Shown here piece after piece: positions 50,546 through 58,927 of a DNA stretch of 64,000 bases. Each line of letters opens with the position of its first letter. Positions within the stretch are counted from its first letter, which is position 1. Both the position numbers and the translations under genes were made by a program. The notes under the pieces were generated by a model that was not told the DNA's origin, did no database searches, and was given only the letters and a program-made list of their open reading frames with translations. This stretch comes from Gaiellasilicea sp963707575 (GTDB lineage: Bacteria > Actinomycetota > Thermoleophilia > Gaiellales > Gaiellaceae), in contig OY970171.1 in the NCBI GenBank assembly GCA_963707575.1, positions 1,612,001 through 1,676,000 on the forward strand. Direction: 5' to 3'.

Positions 50546-51870
50546 GAGAACCTCGCCGCCTGGATTCGGTGGGCGCGCGCGATCTCCGCCTCGTCGGCGC
50601 GCACGAGCGCTCCACCGCGGACGACGAGCTCCCCGCCCACGTAGAGGCGATCGACCCGGTGTGGGCCGGAGAAGACGAGCCCTGCAACGGGATCCTCGGC
50701 CCCGCCGAGCTCGAGCCCGTCCGCGCGCCAGACTGCGAGGTCGGCGCACTTCCCCGCCGCGATCGAGCCGATGTCCTCGCGGCCGAGAACGGCGGCGCCG
50801 CCGCGCGTCGCGAGCCTGATCGCCTCGCGGGCCGTCATCGCCGCCGGGCCGCCGCGTGCCCGGGCCACGAGCAGGGCCTGCTTCACGTCCGAGAAGAGGT
50901 CGCTGCGCTCGTTCGAGGCCGAGCCGTCCACGCCCAGGCCGACGCGCACACCGGCGTCGAGCAGCTGCCGCACGGGTGCGATGCCGGCGCCGAGGCGGAG
51001 GTTCGAGGTGGGGCAGTGCGCGACGCCTGTGTCCGTGTCGGCGAAGCGGTCGACCTCGGCGTCGGAGAGATGGACGCAGTGCGCGCACCAGACGTCCCCG
51101 GCGAGCCAGTCCAGCCGTTCGAGATACTCGACCGGCGAGCAGCCGAAGCGCTCGCGGCAGAAGGCCTCCTCCTCGACGGTTTCGGCCAGATGGGTGTGGA
51201 GCTGCAGCCCGAGCGAGCGCGCGAGCGAGGCCGACTCGGTCATCAGCTCCTCGGTGACCGAGAACGGCGAGCATGGCGCGACGGCGATCTGCACCCGCGC
51301 GCCCGGCCCCGGCTCGTGCAACGCGGCGAGGCGCTGCGTGTCCGCGAGGATCCGGTCGATCGACTCGACGGTCGAGTCGGGCGGCAGGCCGCCGTCGGAC
51401 TCGCCCAGGTCCATCGAGCCTCGCGAGGCGACGATGCGGACCCCGAGCTCCCGAGCCGCCTGCACCTCCGCCTCGATCAGCCCGTCCGTGCCGTGCGGGA
51501 AGAGGTAGTGGTGGTCAAAGACGGTGCCGCAGCCGGACAGTGCCAGCTCGGCGAGCCCGGTGCGCGCGGCCGCGTACTCCGCCTCGGCGTCGACCCGCGC
51601 CCAGATCGGGTAGAGCTCGACGAGCCATTCGAAGAGCGTGGCCTGCTGTGCGCGGGCGCGTGTGAGCGTCTGGTAGAGGTGGTGGTGCGTGTTGACGAGC
51701 GCGGGCGTGACGACGGCGCCGCCGAGATCGACGCGCTCGTCGGCCTCGGGCTCCGCGTCTGCCCCGACTTCGCTCACGAACCCGTCCTCGACGAGGATCC
51801 AGCCGTTGCTCAGCTCCGCGTCGGCGTCGTCCATCGTGACCACGTGCGCATGCGTGAGCAGAGAACGCAT
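50542..51870 (-). CDS. 8-oxoguanine/guanine deaminase (amidohydrolase, TRZ/ATZ type)
   Basis: The product has 442 residues, a metal-dependent amidohydrolase: NTHHHLYQTLTRARAQQ (metal HxH), QLHTHLAETVEEE, CAHCVHLSDAEV and GLGVDGSASNER. The NTHHHLYQTLTR signature and SNER end are those of 8-oxoguanine deaminases, which convert 8-oxoguanine to urate; guanine or S-adenosylhomocysteine-type substrates are the alternatives. It is the first gene of a five-gene minus-strand operon (deaminase, hiuH, uraD, puuD, DUF3830). The start at 51870 fits the family; a longer reading frame upstream enters the divergent gene. Confidence 0.88.
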   Translation of the reverse strand: MRSLLTHAHVVTMDDADAELSNGWILVEDGFVSEVGADAEPEADERVDLGGAVVTPALVNTHHHLYQTLTRARAQQATLFEWLVELYPIWARVDAEAEYAAARTGLAELALSGCGTVFDHHYLFPHGTDGLIEAEVQAARELGVRIVASRGSMDLGESDGGLPPDSTVESIDRILADTQRLAALHEPGPGARVQIAVAPCSPFSVTEELMTESASLARSLGLQLHTHLAETVEEEAFCRERFGCSPVEYLERLDWLAGDVWCAHCVHLSDAEVDRFADTDTGVAHCPTSNLRLGAGIAPVRQLLDAGVRVGLGVDGSASNERSDLFSDVKQALLVARARGGPAAMTAREAIRLATRGGAAVLGREDIGSIAAGKCADLAVWRADGLELGGAEDPVAGLVFSGPHRVDRLYVGGELVVRGGALVRADEAEIARAHRIQAARFS

Positions 51871-51894
51871 CGCGCCGGAGCGTATCTTTGTCGC
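51871..51894. promoter_or_regulatory. 24-bp divergent promoter of the purine-catabolism island
   Basis: Between the two start codons are two overlapping -10-like hexamers: TATCTT (51883-51888) 6 nt before the plus-strand GTG, and TACGCT (minus, 51884-51879) 8 nt before the minus-strand ATG. RNA polymerase could probably serve only one direction at a time. Confidence 0.5.
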
Positions 51895-52686
51895 GTGCAG
51901 GTTTTCACCCCGCAGGCGCTCGACGAGGCTCTGCGCCTGAAGGCGGAGCACCCTGAGGCACGGCCGATCGCGGGGGGCACTGACCTGCTCGTCGAGCTCA
52001 ACTTCGACCGCACACGCCCCGACACGATCCTCAACCTCGCCGAGGTGCGCGAGCTCGCGGTCTGGTCGAGGGAGAACGGCTCGCTCCGGCTCGGTGCCGG
52101 CGTCACGTACGCCGAGCTGATGCGCGCGCCGCTCCGGGACACGCTGCCGGCGCTCGCGGAGGCGTCGAGGACCGTCGGGTCGCCGCAGATCCGCAACCGC
52201 GGCACGCTCGGCGGCAACCTGGCGACGGCCTCGCCTGCGGGCGACTCGCTGCCGCCGTTGCTCGTGGAAGGCGCCGTCGTCGAGCTCGGCAGCGTGCGCG
52301 GCGTCCGCTCGCTCCCGCTCGTCGAGTTCCTCGTCGGGCCGAAGCGCAACGCGCTCGAGCCCGATGAGCTCGTGCTCGCCGTGCGGGTGAGCCCGAGCGG
52401 CCAGCCGCAGACCTTCATGAAGGTGGGGCCGCGGAACGCGATGGTGATCGCCGTCTGCTCGCTCGCCCTCGTCGCCGACCGCGAGCGCGGCGAGCTGCGA
52501 GCCTCGTACGGCTCGGCGGGGCCGGTGGCGGGTCTCGTCGTGGCTCCGCTCGAGGAGCGCGACTCCTTCGCGGAGCGCGTCGCCGCCGAGGCCTCACCGA
52601 TCGACGACGTGCGCGGCACCGCCGCGTACCGACGTCACGCCCTGCGCGTGCTCACTGCGCGCGCACTCGACCGGTGCCTGACGTGA
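51895..52686 (+). CDS. Xanthine dehydrogenase, FAD-binding subunit (PucC/XdhB/CoxM type)
   Basis: The product has 263 residues. The FAD motifs are ARPIAGGTDLLVELNF and QIRNRGTLGGNLATASPAGD, typical of medium subunits of the molybdenum hydroxylase family. It transfers electrons from the iron-sulfur subunit to NAD or another acceptor. The GTG start is leaderless, 6 nt after TATCTT. Its stop overlaps the small-subunit GTG (GTGA), so both are coupled. Confidence 0.9.
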   Translation: MQVFTPQALDEALRLKAEHPEARPIAGGTDLLVELNFDRTRPDTILNLAEVRELAVWSRENGSLRLGAGVTYAELMRAPLRDTLPALAEASRTVGSPQIRNRGTLGGNLATASPAGDSLPPLLVEGAVVELGSVRGVRSLPLVEFLVGPKRNALEPDELVLAVRVSPSGQPQTFMKVGPRNAMVIAVCSLALVADRERGELRASYGSAGPVAGLVVAPLEERDSFAERVAAEASPIDDVRGTAAYRRHALRVLTARALDRCLT

Positions 52687-53138
52687 AGCTCGCGATCACG
52701 ATCAACGGCGAGCTGCGGGAGGCCGACGTCTGGGGCGGCGACAGCCTGCTGACCGCGCTCCGGGAGGGCTTCGGCCTGCCCGGCTCGAAGAACGCCTGCG
52801 AGCAGGGCGAGTGCGGCTCGTGCTCGGTGCTGCTCGACGGTGAGCTGGTCTGCTCGTGCCTCGTGCTGGCGGCCCAGGCGGACGGCCACGAGGTAACGAC
52901 CGTGGAGGGACTGGCGCGCGGGGACGAGCTGCACCGCGTGCAACGGGCGTTCGTCGACGCGGGCGCGGTGCAGTGCGGCTTCTGCACGCCGGGGCTCGTG
53001 GTCGCGACCGTCGACCTGCTCGATCGCACGCCGAGCCCGTCCGACGACGAGATCCGCGAGGCGCTCTCGGGCAACCTCTGCCGCTGCACGGGCTACGCGA
53101 AGATCTTCGACGCGGTGCGTCTGGCGGCTACGACATGA
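52683..53138 (+). CDS. Xanthine dehydrogenase, 2x[2Fe-2S] subunit (PucE/XdhC/CoxS type)
   Basis: The product has 151 residues. A plant-ferredoxin cluster is bound by CEQGECGSC plus Cys in LVCSC, and a second alpha-helical cluster by CGFCTPG and CRCTGY. It passes electrons from the molybdenum centre to FAD. GTG 52683 is used because it forms the 4-nt overlap with the FAD subunit stop; an in-frame GTG 3 codons earlier is possible. A 137-bp gap separates it from the large subunit. Confidence 0.93.
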   Translation: MKLAITINGELREADVWGGDSLLTALREGFGLPGSKNACEQGECGSCSVLLDGELVCSCLVLAAQADGHEVTTVEGLARGDELHRVQRAFVDAGAVQCGFCTPGLVVATVDLLDRTPSPSDDEIREALSGNLCRCTGYAKIFDAVRLAATT

Positions 53139-53275
53139 CCCGAGCGGGACCTGTTCTGCGATGGAGGCGAAGCGCCGCCGTGCTGGGGGCCTCCTCACCT
53201 CCTCCCCGCTGCGAGCGTAACCCGGCGGTACGCCCCACTGTGTGCCGATTCGGCCGCGAAAGCGTGGCGACTTCC

Positions 53276-55507
53276 ATGAGCGCGACCCGCCCCAAGCTCG
53301 AGCTCGGACGCGTCGGTGAGTCCACGCTCCGGCACGACGGCGTCCCCAAGGTGACCGGCGAGTTCGCCTACTCGAGCGACCTCTACGCGGCCGGGATGCT
53401 CTGGGGCAAGACCGTTCGCAGCCCGCATGCGCACGCGCGCATCCTCGAGATCGACGTCTCCGAGGCCGTGCGCATGCCCGGCGTCCACGCCGTGCTCACG
53501 CACGAGGACGTCCCCGGACAGAAGACCTACGGGCTCGAGTTCGCCGACCAGCCCGTCCTCGCGATCGACCGCGTCCGCTACTTCGGCGAAGCGGTCGTGC
53601 TCGTCGCCGCAGAGGAGCCGGAGCAGGCTCGCCGCGCCGCAGAGGCCGTGCGGGTCGAGTACGAGCCGCTGGAGCCCGTCACCGACATGGAGTGGGCGAC
53701 CGAGCAGCAACCGCTCCACCCGGACCGGCCGACGATGCCGAAGGGAGGCGAGGGTCACGGCTATCGCGACGATCCACGCGCGAACGTCGTCCGCCACATG
53801 GTCATCCGCCACGGTGACCCGGACGCCACGGGCGACGTCACGGTCAGCGGCGTCTACGACATCGGCATCCAGGACCAGGCGTTCCTCGGTCCCGAGTCCG
53901 GGCTCGCAGTGCCGGACGGGGAGGGCGGAGTCGACATCTACGTCGCCACCCAGTGGCTGCACGTCGACCGCGACCAGGTCGCGCCCTGCCTCGGGTTGCC
54001 GCCGGAGATGGTGCGCATCCACCTCGGCGGCGTGGGCGGCGCCTTCGGCGGCCGCGAGGACCTCTCGATGCAGATCCACGGCGCGCTCCTCGCCCTGCAC
54101 GCGAACCGGCCCGTGAAGATCGTCTACAACCGCGAGGAGTCGTTCGTCGGCCACATCCATCGGCACCCGGCGCGGATCTGGTGCGAGCACCGCGCCACAC
54201 GGGCCGGGAAGCTCGTCAACGTGCGCATGCGGATCCTGCTCGACGGCGGTGCGTACGCCTCGAGCTCGACGGCCGTGACGTCGAACGCCGCCTCGTTCGC
54301 GGTCGGTCCGTACGCCGTCGAGAACGCGCTGCTCGAGTCGACCTGCGTCTACACGAACAACCCGCCGTGCGGTGCGATGCGCGGCTTCGGCGCGGTGCAG
54401 ACGTGCTTCGCGGCCGAGGCACAGCTGGACAAGCTTGCCGCCGAGCTCGGGATCGACCCCGTCGAGCTCCGCCTCCTGAACGCACTCGCCCCCGGCGACG
54501 TCCTGCCGACCGGTCAGACGATCGAGGGCTCGCTGCCGGTCGCCGAGGTGATCCGCAGAGCTGCCGCCCTGACGCCGCCCGCAGCCGAGGAGCTGCCGCG
54601 CGAGGCGATCCGTCTCCCGGGCGGAGCCGGCAACACCACTCGAGGCGAGGGCGTCCGGCGTGGAGTCGGTTTCGCGGTCGGCTACAAGAACATCTGCTAC
54701 TCGGAGGGCTTCGACGACTTCACGGCCGCGCGCGCGATCCTGCACGCGGACGGGTCGGCCGAGATCCACTGCGCGTCGGCCGAGGTGGGCCAGGGCGTGA
54801 CCGACGTGATCCTCCAGGTCGCCCGCACCGAGCTCGGCACGGACGACGTGAGGCTTGCTCCGGTCGGCACCGCACACGTGGGCTCGGCCGGGTCGGCGTC
54901 GGCGTCGAGGATGACGTGGATGGCGGCAGGAGCGGTGCAGCTCGCCTGCCGTGCCGCGCTCGAGGAGCGGGAGCGCACCGGCCGGGCCGAGGTCGACGTC
55001 GAGCGCATCTACCGGCATCCGCGCACGACACCGCTCGATCCCGAGACCGGGCAGGTCACCGGCGAGCGCGCACACGTCTCCTTCGCCGTCGCCGCGATGC
55101 GCGTCGTCGCCGAGGTCGACGTCGAGCTCGGGCTGACTCGCGTCGTCTGGATCGGCACGGCCCAGGACGTCGGCAAGGCCGTGAACCCGCTCGCCGTCGA
55201 AGGGCAGATCGAGGGCGGGACGGCACAGGGGGTAGGCCTGGCGCTGATGGAAGAGATCCAGACGCGCGACGGCCTGATCACGAATGCGAGCTTCACCGAC
55301 TACCTGATCCCGACGACGCTGGACATGCCACCCGTCGTCTCCGAGCTCGTCGAGGACCCGGAGCTCACGGCGCCCTACGGCGCCAAGGGCGTCGGCGAGC
55401 CGCCCACGGTCGTCTCGACCGCAGCCGTCGTGGCCGCGCTGCGGGACGCCACGGGACGCGAGCTCGTGCGCGTGCCGGTACGGCCGGACGACATCGTCGG
55501 CCTCTGA
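53276..55507 (+). CDS. Xanthine dehydrogenase, molybdopterin-binding subunit (PucD/XdhA type)
   Basis: The product has 743 residues. The N-terminal domain (STLRHDGVPKVTGEFAYSSD) precedes Mo-cofactor regions VGGAFGGREDLSMQI, GAMRGFGAVQTCFAAEAQLD, AEVGQGVTDVILQVAR and the C-terminal catalytic Glu in GAKGVGEPPTVVS. The CO dehydrogenase CSFR loop is absent. With the urate pathway beside it, xanthine to urate is the best assignment; other purine or N-heterocycle hydroxylases cannot be excluded. ATG 53276 is used; GTG 53264 is in frame. Confidence 0.9.
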   Translation: MSATRPKLELGRVGESTLRHDGVPKVTGEFAYSSDLYAAGMLWGKTVRSPHAHARILEIDVSEAVRMPGVHAVLTHEDVPGQKTYGLEFADQPVLAIDRVRYFGEAVVLVAAEEPEQARRAAEAVRVEYEPLEPVTDMEWATEQQPLHPDRPTMPKGGEGHGYRDDPRANVVRHMVIRHGDPDATGDVTVSGVYDIGIQDQAFLGPESGLAVPDGEGGVDIYVATQWLHVDRDQVAPCLGLPPEMVRIHLGGVGGAFGGREDLSMQIHGALLALHANRPVKIVYNREESFVGHIHRHPARIWCEHRATRAGKLVNVRMRILLDGGAYASSSTAVTSNAASFAVGPYAVENALLESTCVYTNNPPCGAMRGFGAVQTCFAAEAQLDKLAAELGIDPVELRLLNALAPGDVLPTGQTIEGSLPVAEVIRRAAALTPPAAEELPREAIRLPGGAGNTTRGEGVRRGVGFAVGYKNICYSEGFDDFTAARAILHADGSAEIHCASAEVGQGVTDVILQVARTELGTDDVRLAPVGTAHVGSAGSASASRMTWMAAGAVQLACRAALEERERTGRAEVDVERIYRHPRTTPLDPETGQVTGERAHVSFAVAAMRVVAEVDVELGLTRVVWIGTAQDVGKAVNPLAVEGQIEGGTAQGVGLALMEEIQTRDGLITNASFTDYLIPTTLDMPPVVSELVEDPELTAPYGAKGVGEPPTVVSTAAVVAALRDATGRELVRVPVRPDDIVGL

Positions 55508-55566
55508 GACGAAGCGATACGCTCGGCCCGTCCGAGGCACGTCCGACTGCAAAAGGAGAGCCGACC

Positions 55567-55848
55567 ATGGTGCGAGCAGTGATCCTCTTCGAGCGCGAGC
55601 CCGACCCGGAGCGGTACGCCCGCCACGTCGAGGAGTTCGTGGCCAAGGTCGAATGCGACGCCTTCCGGCACGGCCGCAGCTTCGGTTCTCCCCTCGGCGA
55701 GCCCGCTTTTGCCTACTACGCCGAGTTCGAGTGGGCCGACAAGGACGCATTCAAGTCGGGCACGCGCACCGAGGAGTTCGCGGCGAGCGGCAAGGACGCG
55801 ATGGAGATGGGCATCCCGTTCACCGTCACCTTCACCGAGATCGCGTGA
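55567..55848 (+). CDS. EthD family protein
   Basis: The product has 93 residues, a single dimeric alpha-beta barrel (ferredoxin-like) EthD domain: VRAVILFEREPDPERYARHVEEF, FAYYAEFEWADKDAF and GIPFTVTFTEIA. EthD-type proteins assist degradation of ethers and aromatic compounds or polyketide cyclisation; role here unknown. AAAAGGAGAG precedes the ATG at good spacing. Its stop overlaps the enoyl-CoA hydratase GTG, so the pair belongs to one catabolic step. Confidence 0.85.
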   Translation: MVRAVILFEREPDPERYARHVEEFVAKVECDAFRHGRSFGSPLGEPAFAYYAEFEWADKDAFKSGTRTEEFAASGKDAMEMGIPFTVTFTEIA

Positions 55849-56657
55849 GCGAGCCGGACGCACCGCGGCCGCTCTCCCCCGACGAGCTCGGCTTCGAGCG
55901 GATCGTCTACGAGAAGACGTACCCGCGCGCCACGGTGACGTTGAATCGGCCGGAGGTGCTGAACGCGTTCGACTTCCGCATGCTGCGCGAGCTTGCGCGT
56001 GCGTTCGAGGATGCCTCGTGGGACGACGAGATCCGCGTCGTCGTCGTGACCGGTGCTGGGCGCGCATTCTGCGTCGGAGCCGACCTGCGCGCGTGGGGGG
56101 CCGACCTGCTCGGCAACTCGAAGGAGTACTGGAAGTGGTTCGGTGCCTTCAAGGACATGCACGACCGCCTGCGCGAGATCGGCAAGCCGACGATCGCCCG
56201 CGTGAACGGGATCGCGGTGGGCGGCGGCAACGAGCTCCAGATGGGCTGCGACCTGACGGTGATGGTCGACGACGCCTTCATCCGCCACGTCGGCCTCGAG
56301 CACGGCTCGGTGCCGGCGGGTGGCGCGACGCAGTGGCTCCCGATCATGGTCGGCGACCGGCGCGCCCGCGAGATCATCATGCTCTGCGAGGAGATTCCTG
56401 CGCCGCAGGCGGCCGAGTGGGGGCTGATCAACCGCGCCGTGCCTGCCGCCGAGCTCGACGCGGCCGTCGACGACTGGGTCGAGAAGCTGGCGCGGAAGCT
56501 GCCCGAGACGACGCGTTACGCGAAGCAGCAGCTGAACTGGTGGCGCGACGTCTCGTGGCACGAGACCGTCGGCCATGCGCGCGACTGGCTCGCGCTCTCG
56601 ATGCTCGGCGACGAGGCGCAGGGCGCCGTGCGCGCCTTCCTCGACCGCTCGAAGTAG
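55845..56657 (+). CDS. Enoyl-CoA hydratase/isomerase (crotonase), BadI-like
   Basis: The product has 270 residues. The crotonase oxyanion-hole loops are GRAFCVGADLRAWG and NGIAVGGGNELQMGCDL; HVGLEHGSVPAGGATQWLP carries the region of the second catalytic residue, where a Gly-rich stretch replaces the Glu of classic hydratases. The GGGNELQ segment and RAREIIMLCEEI recall BadI-type ring-opening hydrolases of alicyclic or aromatic degradation. Exact reaction open. It is coupled to EthD. Confidence 0.82.
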   Translation: MSEPDAPRPLSPDELGFERIVYEKTYPRATVTLNRPEVLNAFDFRMLRELARAFEDASWDDEIRVVVVTGAGRAFCVGADLRAWGADLLGNSKEYWKWFGAFKDMHDRLREIGKPTIARVNGIAVGGGNELQMGCDLTVMVDDAFIRHVGLEHGSVPAGGATQWLPIMVGDRRAREIIMLCEEIPAPQAAEWGLINRAVPAAELDAAVDDWVEKLARKLPETTRYAKQQLNWWRDVSWHETVGHARDWLALSMLGDEAQGAVRAFLDRSK

Positions 56658-56665
56658 GGAGCTGT

Positions 56666-57559
56666 CTACGAGCTGACCGCGGCCGCCTTCGTCGCACGCA
56701 GCGGAGCGGTCGTTCGCTCGCGCCGCAACGCGACGCCCAACACGACGAGCGCGATCCCGGCTAGCTCTGCCCGCGTGGGGATCTGGGCGAGCACGAGCGC
56801 GCCGACGATCGTCGCGGTCGCCGGCAGCAAAGATACGAGCAGCGCGTAGGTGGCCCGGTTCATCCTGGCGAGCGCGAGCTGGTCGAAGACATAGGGAATG
56901 ACCGAGGAGGTCACGCCGACGCCGATCCCGGCTGCGAGCGCGACCGGATCGGTCACCGAAGCGACGGCGCTCCAGCCGCCCAGCGGTGTCACCACGACCA
57001 GGGCGACGAGCATCGCCGCCGCCAGGCCGTCAACGCCGGACGCGCGCTCCGACCGCGCGACGCGGTGCGCGAGGACGATGTAGAGCGCGAAGAGCCCGGC
57101 GTTCGCGAAGGCGACCGCGAACCCGAGCGGCTCGCCTGCGATCCGCACGTCGGTGAGGAGGTAGACGCCCAGGACCGCGAGCGCGACCGCAAGACCGTTG
57201 CGCGCGGTGCGTGCGCCTGCGGCGGCGATCACGATCACGGGCAGGAACTCGATCGCCGCGACCGTCCCAAGGGGCAACCTGTCGATCGCGACGTAGAAGC
57301 AGACGTTCATCACCGCGAGGACGGCTCCCATCGCGAGCACGTCGCGTCTCCCTGGCTGGTCGAGCGCGGCGAACGTCCGCCACGGCCGGCGCCAGGCGGC
57401 GAAGATCGCGGCCGCGCTCGCGATTCGCAGCCACGCGACGCCGACAGGCTCGACGCGGGCGAAGAGCAGCACCGCGAAGGCCGGCCCGAGGTAGTGGAAG
57501 ATCGCGCTGCCGACGAAGTAGGCCTCGGGCAGCGGCTCGCTACGGCGGCGGAAGACCAT
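56666..57559 (-). CDS. EamA/RhtA-type DMT exporter
   Basis: The product has 297 residues with ten predicted membrane helices in two EamA repeats (FVGSAIFHYLGPAFAVLLFARVEP; GIGVGVTSSVIPYVFDQLALARM). RhtA homologues export threonine or homoserine; others export purines or nucleosides. It is divergent from an Lrp-type regulator across 62 bp, the usual arrangement for amino-acid-responsive exporters, so an amino-acid substrate is likely. Confidence 0.87.
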   Translation of the reverse strand: MVFRRRSEPLPEAYFVGSAIFHYLGPAFAVLLFARVEPVGVAWLRIASAAAIFAAWRRPWRTFAALDQPGRRDVLAMGAVLAVMNVCFYVAIDRLPLGTVAAIEFLPVIVIAAAGARTARNGLAVALAVLGVYLLTDVRIAGEPLGFAVAFANAGLFALYIVLAHRVARSERASGVDGLAAAMLVALVVVTPLGGWSAVASVTDPVALAAGIGVGVTSSVIPYVFDQLALARMNRATYALLVSLLPATATIVGALVLAQIPTRAELAGIALVVLGVALRRERTTAPLRATKAAAVSS

Positions 57560-57581
57560 GGAGTAAGCGTGCCCGCGCCGG

Positions 57582-57587
57582 TAGGAT
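57582..57587 (+). promoter_or_regulatory. -10-like hexamer and Lrp-site-like palindrome before lrp
   Basis: TAGGAT ends 6 nt before an ATG at 57594 that opens an 11-codon ORF (MADRREISARA, stop 57627-57629) overlapping the lrp GTG. CGAAAT (57590-57595) and ATTTCG (57612-57617) form an inverted repeat typical in composition of Lrp sites, a possible autoregulatory operator. Confidence 0.4.
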
Positions 57588-57621
57588 GGCGAAATGGCCG
57601 ATCGCAGGGAGATTTCGGCAC

Positions 57622-58110
57622 GTGCCTAGCAATCCACGGCGTTCGGCGCGCGCCGCCTCCGAAAACGAGCTGCTCGACCCGATCAACCGTCGTCTGCTCA
57701 CAGAGCTGCAGGCGGACGCCCGGGTCAGCGTGGCCGAGCTCGGGCGGAGGATCAACCTGTCCGCACCGGCCGTGGCCGAGCGGTTGGGGCGTCTCGAGCG
57801 CGGCGGCGTCATTCTCGGCTACCGCGCCGAGCTGGATCCGAAGGCGCTGGGGTACCCCCTCGCCGCCGTCGTCCGCGTGCGGCCCGGGCCGGGACAGCTC
57901 CCGCGGATCCCCGAGATCGCCCGCGACACGCCGGAGGTGGTCGAATGCCGGCGGATCACGGGCGAGGACTGCTTCATCCTCGAGCTCCACCTCCGCGCGA
58001 TCGACGACCTCGAGGAGATTCTCGACCGGTTCGTGCTCTGCGGGCAGACGACGACGTCGATCGTCCATTCCTCGCCCGTGCGCCGCCGGCCGCTCCCGCT
58101 CGACGAGTAG
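57622..58110 (+). CDS. Lrp/AsnC family transcriptional regulator
   Basis: The product has 162 residues. N-terminal HTH: LLDPINRRLLTELQADARVSVAELGRRI then LSAPAVAERLGRLERGGVILGYRAEL. C-terminal RAM domain (VVRVRPGPGQ, VVECRRITGEDCFILEL) binds amino acids and drives oligomerisation. It probably controls the divergent EamA exporter. GTG 57622 with GGGAG upstream is preferred over in-frame ATG 57586 because the operator-like repeat and the hexamer lie between them. Confidence 0.9.
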   Translation: MPSNPRRSARAASENELLDPINRRLLTELQADARVSVAELGRRINLSAPAVAERLGRLERGGVILGYRAELDPKALGYPLAAVVRVRPGPGQLPRIPEIARDTPEVVECRRITGEDCFILELHLRAIDDLEEILDRFVLCGQTTTSIVHSSPVRRRPLPLDE

Positions 58111-58115
58111 CCGTT

Positions 58116-58121
58116 TAGGCT
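58116..58121 (+). promoter_or_regulatory. -10-like hexamer of the 58128 enoyl-CoA hydratase gene
   Basis: TAGGCT is located 6 nt before the ATG, right after the lrp stop, so the gene may have its own leaderless transcript despite tight spacing. Confidence 0.45.
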
Positions 58122-58127
58122 CCCGCC

Positions 58128-58892
58128 ATGAGCGAAGTGCTCACCGAGCGCGCCGGCGGCGTCCTCACGATCACGCTCAACCGGCCGGACGTCTTCAACG
58201 CCTTCAACGCCGCCATGCACGCAGCTCTGCACGAAGCGTTCACGGAGGCGGCCGACCCGGCCGTCCGCGCCGTCGTGATCACGGGTGCGGGCCGCGGCTT
58301 CTGCGCCGGTCAGGACCTGAAGGAGTTCGCGGAGATGCCGGTGTCGATCCGCGAGCGGCTCGAGCAGACTTACCACCCGAACATCCGCGCGATCCGCGCA
58401 CTCGAGAAGCCCGTGCTCGCGGCCGTCAACGGCCCGTGTGCTGGTGCGGGACTCTCGCTCGCGTGCGCCTGCGACATCCGGATCGCGGCGGACGCCGCCA
58501 CGTTCGTGCCGGGCTTCATCGGAATCGGGCTCGTGCCCGACTCCGGCGGCTCCTGGTTTCTGCATCGCCTGCTGGGCTTCGCGCGGGCCTTCGAGTGGAT
58601 GAGCTCGAACCGCAAGCTGACCGCAGCGGAGGCGCAGGCCTGGGGGCTCGTCTCCGAGGTCACGGACGACCTGCCCGCGCGGACGGTCGAGCTCGCCGCC
58701 GAGTACGCGGCGCGGCCGACCCGAGGCATCGGGCTGACGAAGCGCCTCTTCGAGCACGCGTACACCGCCTCGCTCGACGAGCAGCTCGAGCTCGAGGCGG
58801 CCCTGCAGCAGGAGGCGACGGGCACCGCCGACTTCGCCGAAGGCGTGGCCGCGTTCCTCGAGAAGCGCGCGCCGAGGTTTACCGGCGCGTAG
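58128..58892 (+). CDS. Enoyl-CoA hydratase/isomerase (PaaG-like)
   Basis: The product has 254 residues. Oxyanion-hole motifs are GRGFCAGQDLKEF and NGPCAGAGLSLACACDIR; the GLVPDSGGSWFL segment with Asp as the catalytic residue is characteristic of PaaG/PaaB-type isomerases that act on ring-1,2-epoxyphenylacetyl-CoA or 2,3-dehydroadipyl-CoA. PaaD lies 5 kb away, consistent with phenylacetate breakdown. Other enoyl-CoA substrates remain possible. Confidence 0.87.
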   Translation: MSEVLTERAGGVLTITLNRPDVFNAFNAAMHAALHEAFTEAADPAVRAVVITGAGRGFCAGQDLKEFAEMPVSIRERLEQTYHPNIRAIRALEKPVLAAVNGPCAGAGLSLACACDIRIAADAATFVPGFIGIGLVPDSGGSWFLHRLLGFARAFEWMSSNRKLTAAEAQAWGLVSEVTDDLPARTVELAAEYAARPTRGIGLTKRLFEHAYTASLDEQLELEAALQQEATGTADFAEGVAAFLEKRAPRFTGA

Positions 58893-58894
58893 TT

Positions 58895-58924
58895 GGCTCC
58901 GGCAGTGGCGAGACCGCCGGAGCC
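58895..58924. terminator. Bidirectional hairpin between convergent genes
   Basis: GGCTCCGGC (58895-58903) and GCCGGAGCC (58916-58924) pair perfectly around a 12-nt loop, 2 bp after the plus-strand stop and 3 bp after the end of the minus-strand selenoprotein gene. No U-tract on either side. Confidence 0.55.
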
Positions 58925-58927
58925 GGC

